A stretch of DNA of 64,000 nt from Corynebacterium doosanense CAU 212 = DSM 45436 (GTDB lineage: Bacteria; Actinomycetota; Actinomycetes; Mycobacteriales; Mycobacteriaceae): contig NZ_CP006764.1 in assembly GCF_000767055.1 (NCBI RefSeq), forward strand, positions 806,001 through 870,000, in the 5' to 3' direction. Of this stretch, positions 1 through 8,412 are shown piece by piece (within the stretch, counting starts at the first letter, position 1; each line of letters opens with the position of its first letter). The translations under genes were made by a program, and so were the position numbers. The notes below the pieces were generated by a model. It did no database searches, was not told the origin of the DNA, and was given only the letters and a program-made list of their open reading frames with translations.

Positions 1-1
1 G

Positions 2-175
2 AAGATGGACGGGCGAGCCGCCCTGGAATCCCCGCTGCTGCCGGCGATGCGGGCGGCCGGGGCCGCGCTGACACCCCGGGGGGTGCGCATCGGCGGGCGC
101 TCGGCACCGCCGCGGACCGCGCAACGGGGGCGCAGCGTGTCGGATGCGCTGGAGGACCTGAACTTTGATGATTGA
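2..175 (+). CDS. lhr: C-terminal fragment of Lhr-type ATP-dependent helicase (partial)
   Basis: The last 57 codons of a gene that enters from the left edge; the reading frame ends with ...LEDLNFDD and a TGA. The tail contains a TPRGVRI segment like that closing the very large actinobacterial Lhr DNA helicases, which act in DNA repair. No helicase motif falls inside the window, so the assignment rests on this tail and on position: a nei-type glycosylase follows 49 bp downstream, the arrangement known in mycobacteria (lhr-nei) and corynebacteria. If not Lhr, it is simply the end of an unidentified protein. Confidence 0.6.
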   Translation, partial: KMDGRAALESPLLPAMRAAGAALTPRGVRIGGRSAPPRTAQRGRSVSDALEDLNFDD

Positions 176-212
176 GCGGATGGTGGGCTCGGGGCGTCGA
201 TAAGCCTCGCAC

Positions 213-218
213 TACTCT
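213..218 (+). promoter_or_regulatory. -10 hexamer for nei
   Basis: TACTCT ends 6 nt before the ATG at 225 and there is no Shine-Dalgarno sequence, so the gene may have a leaderless transcript of its own in addition to read-through from lhr. Confidence 0.45.
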
Positions 219-224
219 GACACC

Positions 225-1016
225 ATGCCCGAAGGTGATTCCGTACTCCAGCTGTCCAACCGGCTGCAGTTCATGACCGGCCGTGAGGTTCTGAAGACGG
301 ACCTGCGCGTGCCTCGTTACGCCACCACCCGCTTCGACGGCGCGGTGTGCGAGCGGGTGTGGCCCCGGGGAAAGCACCTGTTCATGCAGTTCGGGAGCCT
401 GATCCTGCACACGCACCTGAAGATGGAGGGCACGTGGGCGATGCACCTCAAGGGCGATCGGTGGCGCAAGCCCGGGTACACCGCTCGGGTGGTGCTGCAG
501 CTGGAGGGTGCCCCGCATCCCCGGCCGATCGAGGTGGTCGGGCATGAGCTGGGCCTGGTGGAGGTGATCCGCGCCGACGAGTACGCCGAGCGCATGGGCT
601 ACCTCGGTCCGGACATTCTCGACGAGGACTGGGACATCGACGAGGCCGTGCGGCGAATTGAATCGCAGCCGGAGACCACCATTGGCCAGGCCCTGCTGGA
701 TCAGCAGCTCGTCGCCGGGCTGGGCAATGAGTACCGCGCCGAGATTTGTTTCCTCATGGGGCTGCACCCGCGGCGGGCCGTGGCCAGCGTGGACGTGCGC
801 GCCGTGCTGGAGCTGTCCCGGCGGCTGATCTGGGCCAACAGAAACTCCCCGATCCGCGTGACCACGGGGGTCAAACGAGCCGGGGAGAATTCTTATGTGT
901 TCGGCCGCTACGCCAAGCCGTGCCGACGGTGCCGGACGCCCATCGAGAAGGAGTTTCTCGGCGGGGGAGCGGACCTGGAGCGGGTCATCTGGTGGTGCCC
1001 GTGCTGCCAGGGTTAA
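225..1016 (+). CDS. nei2: Fpg/Nei family DNA glycosylase (endonuclease VIII type)
   Basis: Base-excision-repair glycosylase/AP lyase of 263 residues that removes oxidised bases. After the initiator Met the protein starts PEGDS, so the Pro2 nucleophile (Schiff base with the sugar) and Glu3 are in place. The C-terminal zinc finger is complete: Cys233, Cys236, Cys258 and Cys261 (CRRC...CPCC), with the YVFGRYAKPC lead-in typical of Nei proteins. PEGDS rather than PELPE favours Nei over Fpg/MutM. The neighbouring lhr tail supports a shared repair role. Its TAA stop lies within a TTAA that is also the stop of the opposing dedA-type gene. Confidence 0.9.
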   Translation: MPEGDSVLQLSNRLQFMTGREVLKTDLRVPRYATTRFDGAVCERVWPRGKHLFMQFGSLILHTHLKMEGTWAMHLKGDRWRKPGYTARVVLQLEGAPHPRPIEVVGHELGLVEVIRADEYAERMGYLGPDILDEDWDIDEAVRRIESQPETTIGQALLDQQLVAGLGNEYRAEICFLMGLHPRRAVASVDVRAVLELSRRLIWANRNSPIRVTTGVKRAGENSYVFGRYAKPCRRCRTPIEKEFLGGGADLERVIWWCPCCQG

Positions 1017-1714
1017 TCCAGGCGTGAGGCGGGGGTCGAGCCGCCGGTGTTGTCCTGCACGTCCGCGTCGTCGTGGTACTCGCCGTCGTTGTAGTGCTTG
1101 CTGTTCTTGCGTTTCTGCTGGCGGCGCAGCAGGTAGATGAACACACCGACGATGATGAGGATGAGGATGAGGTAGACGACGTTGGAGTACTCGCCGACGT
1201 ACTTCTCCACCAGGTAGTAGCGGTCGCCCAGCCAGATGCCCAGCAGGATGAGCAGGGCGTTCCAGCCCGCGGAGCCGACGGCCGTCCACAGGGTGAAGGT
1301 CACCGGGTTCATGCGGTCGATGCCCGCGGGGATGGAGATCAGCGAGCGCACCCCGGGGATGAAACGGCCGAAGAACACCGAGGGGGAGCCGTACTTGTCG
1401 AACCAGCCCAGCGCCTTGTCCACGTCCTCGGGCTCGACCAGCCACATCCAGTCGGCGATCCGGCGCAGTCGATCCGCGCCCAGCCACGCACCGATGCCGT
1501 AGAGCAGCCAGCCACCCACGATAGAACCCACCGTGGCCCAGATGAAGGTGGGCCAGAAGGTCAGTGAGCCCTGCGAAATGGTGAAGCCCGCCAGCGGGAG
1601 CACCACCTCCGAGGGGATCGGCGGGAAGAGGTTCTCCAGGAGGATCGCGATTCCGACGCCGGGGGCACCGAGGATCTCCATGAGGTGGATGACCCAGTCA
1701 ATGATGGACTGCAT
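1013..1714 (-). CDS. DedA/SNARE-associated family membrane protein
   Basis: 233-residue integral membrane protein of the DedA (VTT domain) superfamily; members act in membrane homeostasis and lipid flipping. Visible family signatures are the ENLFPPIPSEVVLPLAG segment near residues 28-44 and the GRFIPGVRSLISIPAG segment near 117-132, the re-entrant loop motif with its conserved Arg. A final transmembrane helix (about 178-196) is followed by a charged, disordered tail. ATG at 1714 gives the usual family length. The gene converges on nei with a 4-bp overlap, so both stops use the same TTAA. The transported lipid cannot be read from sequence. Confidence 0.88.
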   Translation of the reverse strand: MQSIIDWVIHLMEILGAPGVGIAILLENLFPPIPSEVVLPLAGFTISQGSLTFWPTFIWATVGSIVGGWLLYGIGAWLGADRLRRIADWMWLVEPEDVDKALGWFDKYGSPSVFFGRFIPGVRSLISIPAGIDRMNPVTFTLWTAVGSAGWNALLILLGIWLGDRYYLVEKYVGEYSNVVYLILILIIVGVFIYLLRRQQKRKNSKHYNDGEYHDDADVQDNTGGSTPASRLD

Positions 1715-1816
1715 GAGGTGGCACTCGGCCTTTCATTCTTGGTGGACGTGCGTCGACCATAGTGCCCCACGGCCCCCGGCCACGACCGGCCCGCCACGCT
1801 CTCCCCGGCAAAGAGA

Positions 1817-1822
1817 TAACCT
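1817..1822 (+). promoter_or_regulatory. -10 hexamer for yccF-like gene
   Basis: TAACCT ends 6 nt before ATG 1829; no ribosome binding site is visible, so a leaderless mRNA is likely. Confidence 0.45.
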
Positions 1823-1828
1823 CGTCAC

Positions 1829-2242
1829 ATGAACTTCCTACTCAACGTGATCTGGGTGGTCTTCGGCGGTTTCTTCCTCGCCCTGGGTTACTTCCTCTTC
1901 GGCATCGTTGCCTGCATCTTCATCGTCACCATCCCGGCTGGCGTGGCCAGCTTCCGCATGGCGGCCTTCGCCATCTGGCCCTTCGGCCGCACGGTCGTGG
2001 AACCGGTCCAGGGCACGGGAAGCTTCTCGACGGTCGGCAACGTGGTCTGGTTCATCATCGCCGGCGTCTGGCTCGCGATCGGTCATGTCACCACGGCCGC
2101 GGCCCAGGCGGTGACGATCGTGGGCATCCCGCTGGCGATCGCCAACGTGAAGATGATCCCCGTGACCTGCTTTCCCTTCGGTCGCCAGATCGTCGATTCG
2201 GACGCCATCCCGTTCGGATGGCGCCCGATGGTGCGCATGTAA
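1829..2242 (+). CDS. YccF domain-containing inner membrane protein
   Basis: 137-residue protein with two YccF repeats. Each repeat has a hydrophobic helix followed by an amphipathic TIPAGVASFRMAAFAIWPFGR-type or GIPLAIANVKMIPVTCFPFGR-type stretch ending in the PFGR/PFGRQ signature (about residues 46-53 and 110-117). Function is unknown in the family; it is a cytoplasmic membrane protein. The gene abuts the stop codon of the convergent GCS2-like gene with no intervening base, leaving no room for a separate terminator. Confidence 0.85.
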   Translation: MNFLLNVIWVVFGGFFLALGYFLFGIVACIFIVTIPAGVASFRMAAFAIWPFGRTVVEPVQGTGSFSTVGNVVWFIIAGVWLAIGHVTTAAAQAVTIVGIPLAIANVKMIPVTCFPFGRQIVDSDAIPFGWRPMVRM

Positions 2243-3730
2243 CTAAATGGTGGTGGGCCAGGTGTGCACCGGCTTGCCGGTCTGCTGCAGCTCCAGGTAG
2301 CGGCGCATCATCTCGGCCAGCGCGCCTTCGCGCTCCGGGGTCTTCGGGGTGGTGCCCCACGGCTCGATGGCCGCCAGGGTGCGCAGCTGCCAGTTCGCAC
2401 CGTTCTGCTTGGTGCGGGCACGCGCCTCGACGATGTCGAGGTACTTGTCGATGATCTCCTTGTCCACCTCGAGGTTCTCCAGCCCCAGGCGCGCCTGCGG
2501 GAGCAGATGCTCGGTGATGAGATCACCCACGCCGATGGTCCCCAGGGTGGGCCACTTCATGCGTGCCGACATGCCCGAACGCGCGCCCGCGAGGAAGTTC
2601 TTCTCCGCGTCCTGGAACGTCAGCCTCGACCACACCGGGCGGTTCTCGTTGATGAGGTGGTGCAGCAGCCCGTAGTAGAACGCTGCGTCGGCGACGATGT
2701 CCACGGGGGTCGGTCCGGCCGGGAGCAGGCGGTTCTCCACCCGCAGGTGCGGCAGGTCCGCGCCCGGATCGTAGATGGGCCGGTTCCAGCGCCACACCGT
2801 GCCGTTGTGCAGGTTGAGGTAGTGCAGCGCCGGCGACTTGCCCTTCATGATCGGCGTGCCAGCCACCTCCCGGGACTCCGGAAGCAGCGGGGAGAAGTAA
2901 CGAACGTTCTCCTCGAAGAGGTCGAACACGCTGGTGATCCACCGCTCGCCGAACCACACCCGCGGGCGCACGCCCTGGGCGACGAGCTCCGAGGTCCTGG
3001 TGTCGATGGACTGCTGGAACACCGGGATCCGGCTCTCGTGCCACGTCTTGTGCCCGAGAAACAGCGGTGAATTCGCGCCCAGCGCAACCTGCACGCCGGC
3101 GATCGCCTGCGCCGCGTTCCACGCCGGGGCGAAGCGGTTCGGAGCCACCTGCAGATGCAGCTGCATCGAGGTGCAGGTGGACTCCGGGGCGATGTCGGCG
3201 AAGTTGTTGACGTTGGTTTCGGGCGAATGGACGTCGACACGCAGCAGCTCGCCGCGGGACTCCATGACGGCGTTGTTCAGCGCCCGGTAGCGGTTCTCCG
3301 GCGTCATCCAGGACGGATCCTGGAGCAGCTCGGCGGTGACGGTCGGCAGGGTGCCGATCATGGCCACCTTCACGCCCGCCTTCGCCGCCGCCGCGCGCAC
3401 GGTGTCCAGGCGCAGCGAGATGCCGTCCTCGAGCTGCTGCAGACCGTCACCGGTGACCTTCATGGTCGGGTGATTCATCTCGACGTTGAAGGCGCCGATC
3501 TCGGACTGGTACCCGTCATCGAGCTCCGCGAGCACCTCGCGGTTGCGCAGCGCGGGCTGCATGCTCTCGTCGACGAGATTGAGCTCAAGCTCGAGCCCGA
3601 TGGTGCCCGTGTCCTCGAACTCGGAGGACTGCAGGTGGCTGTCGAAGATCTCGAGGTCCTCGCCGAGCAGGCGGCGGTACTTGCTGCGCTGCTGCGGTGT
3701 GTATTTGTCGGTGGATACGGCGTCGCCCAT
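2243..3730 (-). CDS. Glutamate-cysteine ligase family (GCS2-type) carboxylate-amine ligase
   Basis: 495-residue ATP-dependent ligase fold. The N-terminal GTIGLELELNLVD (about 42-54) contains the Glu-x-Glu metal-binding motif of the GCS2 superfamily, followed by EIGAFNVEMNHP (about 75-86). The C-terminal half holds the conserved NRLLPAGPTP-containing region. GCS2 enzymes join glutamate to an amine, classically cysteine; the real substrate of this corynebacterial branch is not evident, and mycothiol producers do not need glutathione. ATG at 3730 is chosen because a TTATCT hexamer lies 8 nt upstream; a GTG 18 nt further out (3748) is also open. Stops touch those of yccF. Confidence 0.85.
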   Translation of the reverse strand: MGDAVSTDKYTPQQRSKYRRLLGEDLEIFDSHLQSSEFEDTGTIGLELELNLVDESMQPALRNREVLAELDDGYQSEIGAFNVEMNHPTMKVTGDGLQQLEDGISLRLDTVRAAAAKAGVKVAMIGTLPTVTAELLQDPSWMTPENRYRALNNAVMESRGELLRVDVHSPETNVNNFADIAPESTCTSMQLHLQVAPNRFAPAWNAAQAIAGVQVALGANSPLFLGHKTWHESRIPVFQQSIDTRTSELVAQGVRPRVWFGERWITSVFDLFEENVRYFSPLLPESREVAGTPIMKGKSPALHYLNLHNGTVWRWNRPIYDPGADLPHLRVENRLLPAGPTPVDIVADAAFYYGLLHHLINENRPVWSRLTFQDAEKNFLAGARSGMSARMKWPTLGTIGVGDLITEHLLPQARLGLENLEVDKEIIDKYLDIVEARARTKQNGANWQLRTLAAIEPWGTTPKTPEREGALAEMMRRYLELQQTGKPVHTWPTTI

Positions 3731-3738
3731 AGGTACTG

Positions 3739-3744
3739 AGATAA
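3739..3744 (-). promoter_or_regulatory. -10 hexamer for GCS2-like gene
   Basis: On the minus strand TTATCT ends 8 nt before ATG 3730. It lies inside the longer open frame, which argues for the shorter protein. Confidence 0.35.
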
Positions 3745-3788
3745 CCACACTTCTGGCCTGGGTGGGGGAAAAATTTCAGGGGCCGGAA

Positions 3789-3848
3789 ACTAACTCCACC
3801 CAACGGGCGAGATTTCTGCCGATTTTCGAGACTTTGGGTGGAGTTAGT
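3789..3848. repeat. Palindromic element copy 1, upstream of DUF559 gene
   Basis: A perfect 15-bp inverted repeat: ACTAACTCCACCCAA at 3789-3803 and its complement at 3834-3848, separated by exactly 30 nt. CCGG occurs outside both arms (3783-3786 and 3851-3854). A second copy with the same core arms and the same 30-nt spacing lies just after the gene. No T-run follows, so it is not a simple intrinsic terminator. It ends 45 bp before the DUF559 start codon. Confidence 0.9.
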
Positions 3849-3880
3849 AACCGGGGACTGCGTCGGAGCGCCAGAGAGCT

Positions 3881-3886
3881 TAGGGT
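3881..3886 (+). promoter_or_regulatory. -10 hexamer for DUF559 gene
   Basis: TAGGGT ends 7 nt before ATG 3894, the leaderless geometry. Palindrome copy 1 then lies about 46-105 bp upstream of the predicted transcription start. Confidence 0.45.
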
Positions 3887-3893
3887 CAAGGAC

Positions 3894-4826
3894 ATGTCGG
3901 GGGACGTATTCACCAGAGCTCAGCTGAAGGCCAAGAAGTGGACACCGCGAGAGATTCAGCTGGCGGTAGCGGGCGGTGAACTGTTTCGACCATTTCGGGG
4001 CGTGTACACCACCTCACAGCCGGAAGGAACGACTCTGCTGCGGGCCGTGCTGGTGGCATTTCCCCGCGCGGTCTTTACCGGTGCGACCGCGGCGCAGCTG
4101 TACATGGGTAAGAAGGTCACCGGACCAGCAGAGATAGTCCTTCCACACGAAGCGACCGCCCCGAAAGACAGCCCACTGCTGCGGATGCGGCGAAGCAGGG
4201 GCATCGTGCGCACGGAGATTGCCGGGTTTCCCGTGACCACGTACCTGCAGGCAGCCGCGGATGCCGGGTTGCCGCTGGGACGGGAGCTTCTGGAGAGGAA
4301 GTATCAGGGAAAGAACGGCGAAGCCGACCTGGAAAGGGATTTGTCGGAGAGGGCGTCGATAAGCACTGCCCTGCGGCTGGTGCTTTCGGAGGCCGCGGTA
4401 GGGGCGGATAGCGAGCTCGAGCGCACGCTGTTTCGTGTGCTGCGTGGCAAGGGGTTCGAGGTTCGTCAGAATGTCATCATCAATGGATACCGGTTTGACG
4501 GCCTGGTCAATGGGCGAATCGTCATCGAGGTGGACAGCTACGCGTACCACCATGCGGAGGTCGCGTTTGGGAAGAATGAGACGGCCGAGACATTTATCAG
4601 GGATCGGTGGAAAGCAAATATCGCGCAGCGGCTGGGATACATTGTGCTGAGATACACGGACGACGACATCGAATATCACCTGAGCGTCGTTGTCGCGCAG
4701 ATCGAAGACACCGTCAGGAGCTGCCCGTCACGGAAGCGTCGCGGAGTGAATCAGCTCCTGGGATCCGAGCAGCAGATGGTCTGGACCTGGCACTTCGGGA
4801 TCACCCGTTTTCAGGACTCCCGCTGA
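3894..4826 (+). CDS. Winged-helix/DUF559 (Vsr-like PD-(D/E)XK) putative endonuclease
   Basis: 310 residues with two parts. Residues 5-40 resemble the winged-helix start of AbiEi-type antitoxins (TRAQLKAKKWTPREIQLAVA, then FRGVYTT). Residues 170-275 form a DUF559 domain related to the Vsr endonuclease fold: Glu174/Glu176 (SELE), Asp202 (YRFDGLV), Glu212 and Asp214 (IEVDSYAYHH), RDRWK near 236-240 and GYIVLRYTDDDI near 248-259. The acidic residues expected for metal-dependent cleavage are therefore present. Proteins of this type are multi-copy and unstudied in corynebacteria; DNA target and role are unknown. Third codon positions are less GC-rich than in flanking genes, and two matching palindromes bracket the gene, pointing to lateral acquisition. 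Confidence 0.85.
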   Translation: MSGDVFTRAQLKAKKWTPREIQLAVAGGELFRPFRGVYTTSQPEGTTLLRAVLVAFPRAVFTGATAAQLYMGKKVTGPAEIVLPHEATAPKDSPLLRMRRSRGIVRTEIAGFPVTTYLQAAADAGLPLGRELLERKYQGKNGEADLERDLSERASISTALRLVLSEAAVGADSELERTLFRVLRGKGFEVRQNVIINGYRFDGLVNGRIVIEVDSYAYHHAEVAFGKNETAETFIRDRWKANIAQRLGYIVLRYTDDDIEYHLSVVVAQIEDTVRSCPSRKRRGVNQLLGSEQQMVWTWHFGITRFQDSR

Positions 4827-4830
4827 TCAC

Positions 4831-4884
4831 AACTCCACCCAACGGCGACAATTTCGACCAAAATTCGCGCGATTGGGTGGAGTT
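4831..4884. repeat. Palindromic element copy 2, downstream of DUF559 gene
   Basis: Same element as at 3789-3848: arms AACTCCACCCAA at 4831-4842 and the complement at 4873-4884, again with a 30-nt spacer. The right flank is also shared (TTAG followed by AACCG). The spacer holds an inner AATTT/AAATT pair (4850-4854, 4861-4865). It begins 4 bp after the DUF559 stop and ends 10 bp before the pgi stop on the other strand. Confidence 0.9.
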
Positions 4885-4894
4885 AGAACCGAAA

Positions 4895-6532
4895 CTACCG
4901 GTGCGCCCGGAACCACCGGATGAGCTCGTCGGTTGAGGAGTCCCCGATATCCGGCTCCACTTCGCCGGCGACGGCGGGGGCGAGGTCATTGGCCTGCTGC
5001 TTGCCCAGCTCCACGCCCCACTGGTCGAAGGAGTTGATCCCCCAGATCACGCCCTGGACGAAGGTGATGTGCTCGTAGAGGGCGATGAGCGCGCCCAGCA
5101 CGGCGGGGGTGAGCTCCTCGGCGAGGATGGTCGTGGAGGGGCGGTTGCCCGGCATGACCTTGTGCGCGACCAGGTCCTCGGGAACCCCCTCTGCGGCCAG
5201 CTCGGACGCGTTCTTGCCGAACGCGAGGACCTTGGTCTGGGCGAACATGTTGCCCATGAGCAGGTCGTGCATGGAGCCCGAGCCGGAGGCGGTGGGCAGG
5301 TCCTGCTTGGGGTGGGCGAAGCCGATGAAGTCGGCGGGAACGAGCTTCGTTCCCTGGTGGATCAGCTGGTAGAAGGCGTGCTGGCCGTTGGTGCCGGGCT
5401 CACCCCAGTAGATTTCGCCGGTCTGGTGGTCGACGGAGGAGCCGTCGATACGCACGGACTTGCCGTTGGATTCCATGGTCAGCTGTTGCAGGTACGCGGG
5501 GAAACGTCCAAGGTCCTCGGAGTAGGGGAGCACGGCGTGGGTCTCGGCGCCGTGGAAGTTGGTGTACCAGATGCCCAGCAGTGCCATGAGCACGGGAATG
5601 TTCTCGTGGGCGGGCGCGGTGCGGAAGTGTTCGTCCATCTGGTGGAAGCCGTCGAGGAAGCGCAGGAAGTCCTGGGGTCCGATGATGGCCATGAGCGACA
5701 GGCCGATGGCGGAGTCGACCGAGTAACGCCCGCCAACCCATTCCCAGAAGCCGAACATGTTGCTGGTGTCGATGCCGAACTCCGCGACCTTCTCCGCGTT
5801 GGTGGACACGGCGACAAAATGCTTGGCGACGGCCGCCTCATCGCCGTCAAACTTTTCCAGCAGCCAGCGCTTCGCCGCGTGGGCGTTGGAGAGGGTTTCC
5901 TGGGTGGTGAAGGTCTTGGAGGCGACGACGAACAGGGTGGAGTGCGGGTCGCAGTTCTCCAGCACTGCCGAGATGTCGGCGGGGTCGACGTTGGAGACGA
6001 ACTCGCCGGTGATGCCGGCGGTGGCGTAGGGGCGCAGGGCGCGGGCGGCCATGGCGGGTCCGAGGTCGGAGCCGCCGATGCCGATGTTGACGATCTTCTT
6101 GATGGTGTGGCCCGAGTGGCCCAGCCACTTGCCGGAGCGCAGTGCGGAGGCGAAGTCGCGCATGCGCCCGAGCACCTCGTGCACGTCGGCGGCGACGTCC
6201 TGGCCGTCGACCTCGAGGTCCTCGGTGGCGGGCAGACGCAGGGCGGTGTGCAGGACGGCGCGGTCCTCGGTGGAGTTGATGTGGCGGCCGGTGAACATCG
6301 CCTCGGTGTGGCCGGCGAGGTTGGCGTCATCGGCGAGGTCGACGAGCGCGTCGATGACGGCGCCGTCGACGAGGTTCTTGGACAGATCGACGTGCAGGCC
6401 GGCGGCGTCGAAGGTGTAGGTGTCGGCGCGGCTGGCGTCGTCGGCGAAGAGTCCGCGCAGGTCGAGATCCTTCTTGGATTCGAAGAGCTTATGGAGGTTC
6501 TGCCAGGAGGGGGTGCTGGTGATGTCGGCCAT
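4895..6532 (-). CDS. pgi: Glucose-6-phosphate isomerase
   Basis: Cytosolic enzyme interconverting glucose 6-phosphate and fructose 6-phosphate in glycolysis and gluconeogenesis. 545 residues, close to the usual 540-550. PGI signatures are intact: the phosphate-binding [12 protein letters not shown] near residue 153, [16 protein letters not shown] in the middle, and [14 protein letters not shown] near 505-518. The frame stays open far upstream, but that part is the complement of gabD; ATG 6532 ([11 protein letters not shown]) has GAGGAG about 10 nt upstream. A TATTCT hexamer (complement of 6565-6570) precedes it. pgi followed by csm and pcrA is standard corynebacterial order; here gabD and an MhuD-like gene are interposed. 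Confidence 0.97.
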   Translation of the reverse strand: MADITSTPSWQNLHKLFESKKDLDLRGLFADDASRADTYTFDAAGLHVDLSKNLVDGAVIDALVDLADDANLAGHTEAMFTGRHINSTEDRAVLHTALRLPATEDLEVDGQDVAADVHEVLGRMRDFASALRSGKWLGHSGHTIKKIVNIGIGGSDLGPAMAARALRPYATAGITGEFVSNVDPADISAVLENCDPHSTLFVVASKTFTTQETLSNAHAAKRWLLEKFDGDEAAVAKHFVAVSTNAEKVAEFGIDTSNMFGFWEWVGGRYSVDSAIGLSLMAIIGPQDFLRFLDGFHQMDEHFRTAPAHENIPVLMALLGIWYTNFHGAETHAVLPYSEDLGRFPAYLQQLTMESNGKSVRIDGSSVDHQTGEIYWGEPGTNGQHAFYQLIHQGTKLVPADFIGFAHPKQDLPTASGSGSMHDLLMGNMFAQTKVLAFGKNASELAAEGVPEDLVAHKVMPGNRPSTTILAEELTPAVLGALIALYEHITFVQGVIWGINSFDQWGVELGKQQANDLAPAVAGEVEPDIGDSSTDELIRWFRAHR

Positions 6533-6597
6533 GGGGTGGAAACTCCTCGTCGATAAGCGTGGGAAGAATACCTCCAAGCCTAGCCACCGAAGCGTCC

Positions 6598-6603
6598 TAC
6601 AGT
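6598..6603 (+). promoter_or_regulatory. -10 hexamer for gabD
   Basis: TACAGT ends 7 nt before ATG 6611, favouring that ATG over the in-frame GTG at 6602, which would overlap the hexamer. Confidence 0.5.
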
Positions 6604-6610
6604 GGGGGAT

Positions 6611-8074
6611 ATGACTGATCTCCCCGCACTCATCCACTCCATACCCAAGGGCCTGTTCATCGACGGCGATTTCGTCGACGCGACCAACGGCGACACCTTC
6701 GACGTCATCAACCCGTCCGACGGCTCCGTGCTCGCGAAGGTGGCCAGCGCGTCCGAGGCGGACGCCCGCCGGGCGCTCGACTCCATCTGCGCCGCGCAGG
6801 ACGAGTGGGCCGCCACGCCCGCCCGCGAACGCTCCGAGATCCTGCGCCGCACCTTCCAGTACCTCACCGATCATGTCGACGAGCTGACGCTCCTGCAGTC
6901 CGCCGAGCTCGGCCGCGCACTTCCGGACTCCAAGGCCGAGGTCACCTACGGCGCCGAGTTCTTCCGCTGGTTCGCCGAGGAGGCCGTGCGGGTGCGCGGC
7001 GACTACCGCCACGCCCCCTCGGGCGCGGGCCGCATCATCGTGCACGAGCAGCCCGTCGGCCCCTCGCTGGCGATCACCCCGTGGAACTTCCCGCTGGCGA
7101 TGGGCGCGCGCAAAATCGCACCCGCGCTGGCGGCAGGCTGCACGATGATCATCAAGCCCGCCTCGAAGACCCCGCTGACCATGCTGTTCCTGGCGAAGGC
7201 ACTGAAGGAGTCCGGGCTTCCCGACGGCGTGCTCGCCGTGGTCCCCACCGGGAAATCCGCCAATGTCTCGGCGCTTCTCGACGATCCCCGCCTGCGCAAA
7301 CTCACCTTCACCGGGTCGACTGAGGTGGGCCAGAAGCTCGCCGCCGAGGCGTCGAAGCACTCCATGAAGACCTCCCTGGAGCTCGGCGGCAACGCCCCCT
7401 ACGTCGTCTGCGCGGACGCCGACCTGGACAAGGCCGTCAAGGCCGTCGCCGTGGCGAAGATGCGCGGTGCCGGTCAGGTGTGCATCGCCGCCAACCGTTT
7501 CCTCGTGCATTCCTCGATCAAGGACGAGTTCATCAGACGTGCCACCGAGGTCATGCGCGACTTCACCCTCGGCCCCGGCACCGACCCGGGCTCGGACTAC
7601 GGCCCGCTCTCCGGCGAGGACCAGCTGGAGAAGGTCACCGAGCTGGTCGACGACGCCCTCGCCCACGGTGCCACCCGCCACCTCGGCGATTCCCTGCCCT
7701 CCGGGCTCAACGAGAACGGCTACTACTTCCCGGCCACCGTGCTGTCGGACTTCGACGCGGACGCCAAGTTGGCCTCCGAGGAGATCTTCGGCCCCGTCCT
7801 GGCGGTGCAGACCTTCGACACCGACGAGGAGGCGCTGAAGATGGCCAACAGCACCCCGTTCGGCCTGGCCGCCTACCTCTTCTCCGAGAACCTGGAACAC
7901 GCCCTGAAGCTGGCCGAGGGGATCGAGGCCGGCATGGTCGCCGTGAACAAGGGCGCGCTGTCCGACCCGGCCGCACCCTTCGGCGGCGTGAAGGAGTCCG
8001 GTCTCGGCCGCGAGGGCGGATTCGAGGGCATCCACGAGTACCTCGAGCCCAAGTTCATTTCCCTGCCTATCTAG
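6611..8074 (+). CDS. gabD: NAD(P)-dependent succinate-semialdehyde dehydrogenase
   Basis: 487-residue aldehyde dehydrogenase. The catalytic Glu257 lies in LELGGNAP and the nucleophilic Cys291 in [23 protein letters not shown] forms the cofactor-binding turn. Sequence style ([49 protein letters not shown]) fits the GabD/SSADH branch that oxidises succinic semialdehyde to succinate in GABA or 4-hydroxybutyrate catabolism. Exact aldehyde specificity is inferred. It is divergent from pgi across 78 bp and is followed after 21 bp by an MhuD-like gene, possibly in one operon. Confidence 0.88.
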   Translation: MTDLPALIHSIPKGLFIDGDFVDATNGDTFDVINPSDGSVLAKVASASEADARRALDSICAAQDEWAATPARERSEILRRTFQYLTDHVDELTLLQSAELGRALPDSKAEVTYGAEFFRWFAEEAVRVRGDYRHAPSGAGRIIVHEQPVGPSLAITPWNFPLAMGARKIAPALAAGCTMIIKPASKTPLTMLFLAKALKESGLPDGVLAVVPTGKSANVSALLDDPRLRKLTFTGSTEVGQKLAAEASKHSMKTSLELGGNAPYVVCADADLDKAVKAVAVAKMRGAGQVCIAANRFLVHSSIKDEFIRRATEVMRDFTLGPGTDPGSDYGPLSGEDQLEKVTELVDDALAHGATRHLGDSLPSGLNENGYYFPATVLSDFDADAKLASEEIFGPVLAVQTFDTDEEALKMANSTPFGLAAYLFSENLEHALKLAEGIEAGMVAVNKGALSDPAAPFGGVKESGLGREGGFEGIHEYLEPKFISLPI

Positions 8075-8095
8075 CCTGTCTATCTAAGGAGCATC

Positions 8096-8407
8096 ATGAG
8101 CATCGTCAAGATCAACGCCATCTCCGTCCCCGAGGGCGCCGGGGGCATCCTCGAGGAGCGCTTCGCGCACCGCAAGCACGCGGTGGACAACTCGCCCGGC
8201 TTCGAGGGTTTCCAGCTGCTGCGCCCGGTCAAGGGTGAGGACCGCTACTTCGTGGTCACCCGCTGGGCCGACGAGGAGTCCTACGAGGCCTGGCGCGACG
8301 GCCGCGGCAAGGCCGCCCATGACGGGGCCGAGGACCGCAAGCCCGTGGCCAGCGGCGCCGAGCTGCTGGAGTTCGAGGTCGTGCTGGACTCGTTCGAGCA
8401 GGACTAG
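8096..8407 (+). CDS. mhuD: MhuD-like haem-degrading monooxygenase (ABM domain)
   Basis: 103-residue dimeric ferredoxin-like protein. It begins MSIVKINAISVPEGAG and continues with SPGFEGFQLLRPVKGE, the same architecture as mycobacterial MhuD, which opens haem to mycobilin and iron. The three residues central to MhuD chemistry are at identical numbers: Asn7, Trp66 and His75. Cytosolic, presumably using iron from imported haem. AAGGAGC ends just before the start codon at 8096. It follows gabD closely. Other antibiotic-biosynthesis-monooxygenase relatives exist, but the conserved Asn-Trp-His set makes a haem role the best reading. Confidence 0.82.
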   Translation: MSIVKINAISVPEGAGGILEERFAHRKHAVDNSPGFEGFQLLRPVKGEDRYFVVTRWADEESYEAWRDGRGKAAHDGAEDRKPVASGAELLEFEVVLDSFEQD

Positions 8408-8412
8408 TTCCG

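Noticed and set aside
3486..3893. Upstream in-frame extension of the DUF559 protein
   Set aside because: The extension runs through the palindrome and antisense to the GCS2 gene, is Ser/Arg-rich, and the leaderless -10 places the start at 3894.
4895..8035. Pgi reading frame stays open for about 1.5 kb upstream, suggesting a 1046-residue fusion
   Set aside because: The extra part is the complement of gabD, has low-complexity Gly/Val/Arg composition, and ATG 6532 has a ribosome binding site and the normal Pgi N-terminus.
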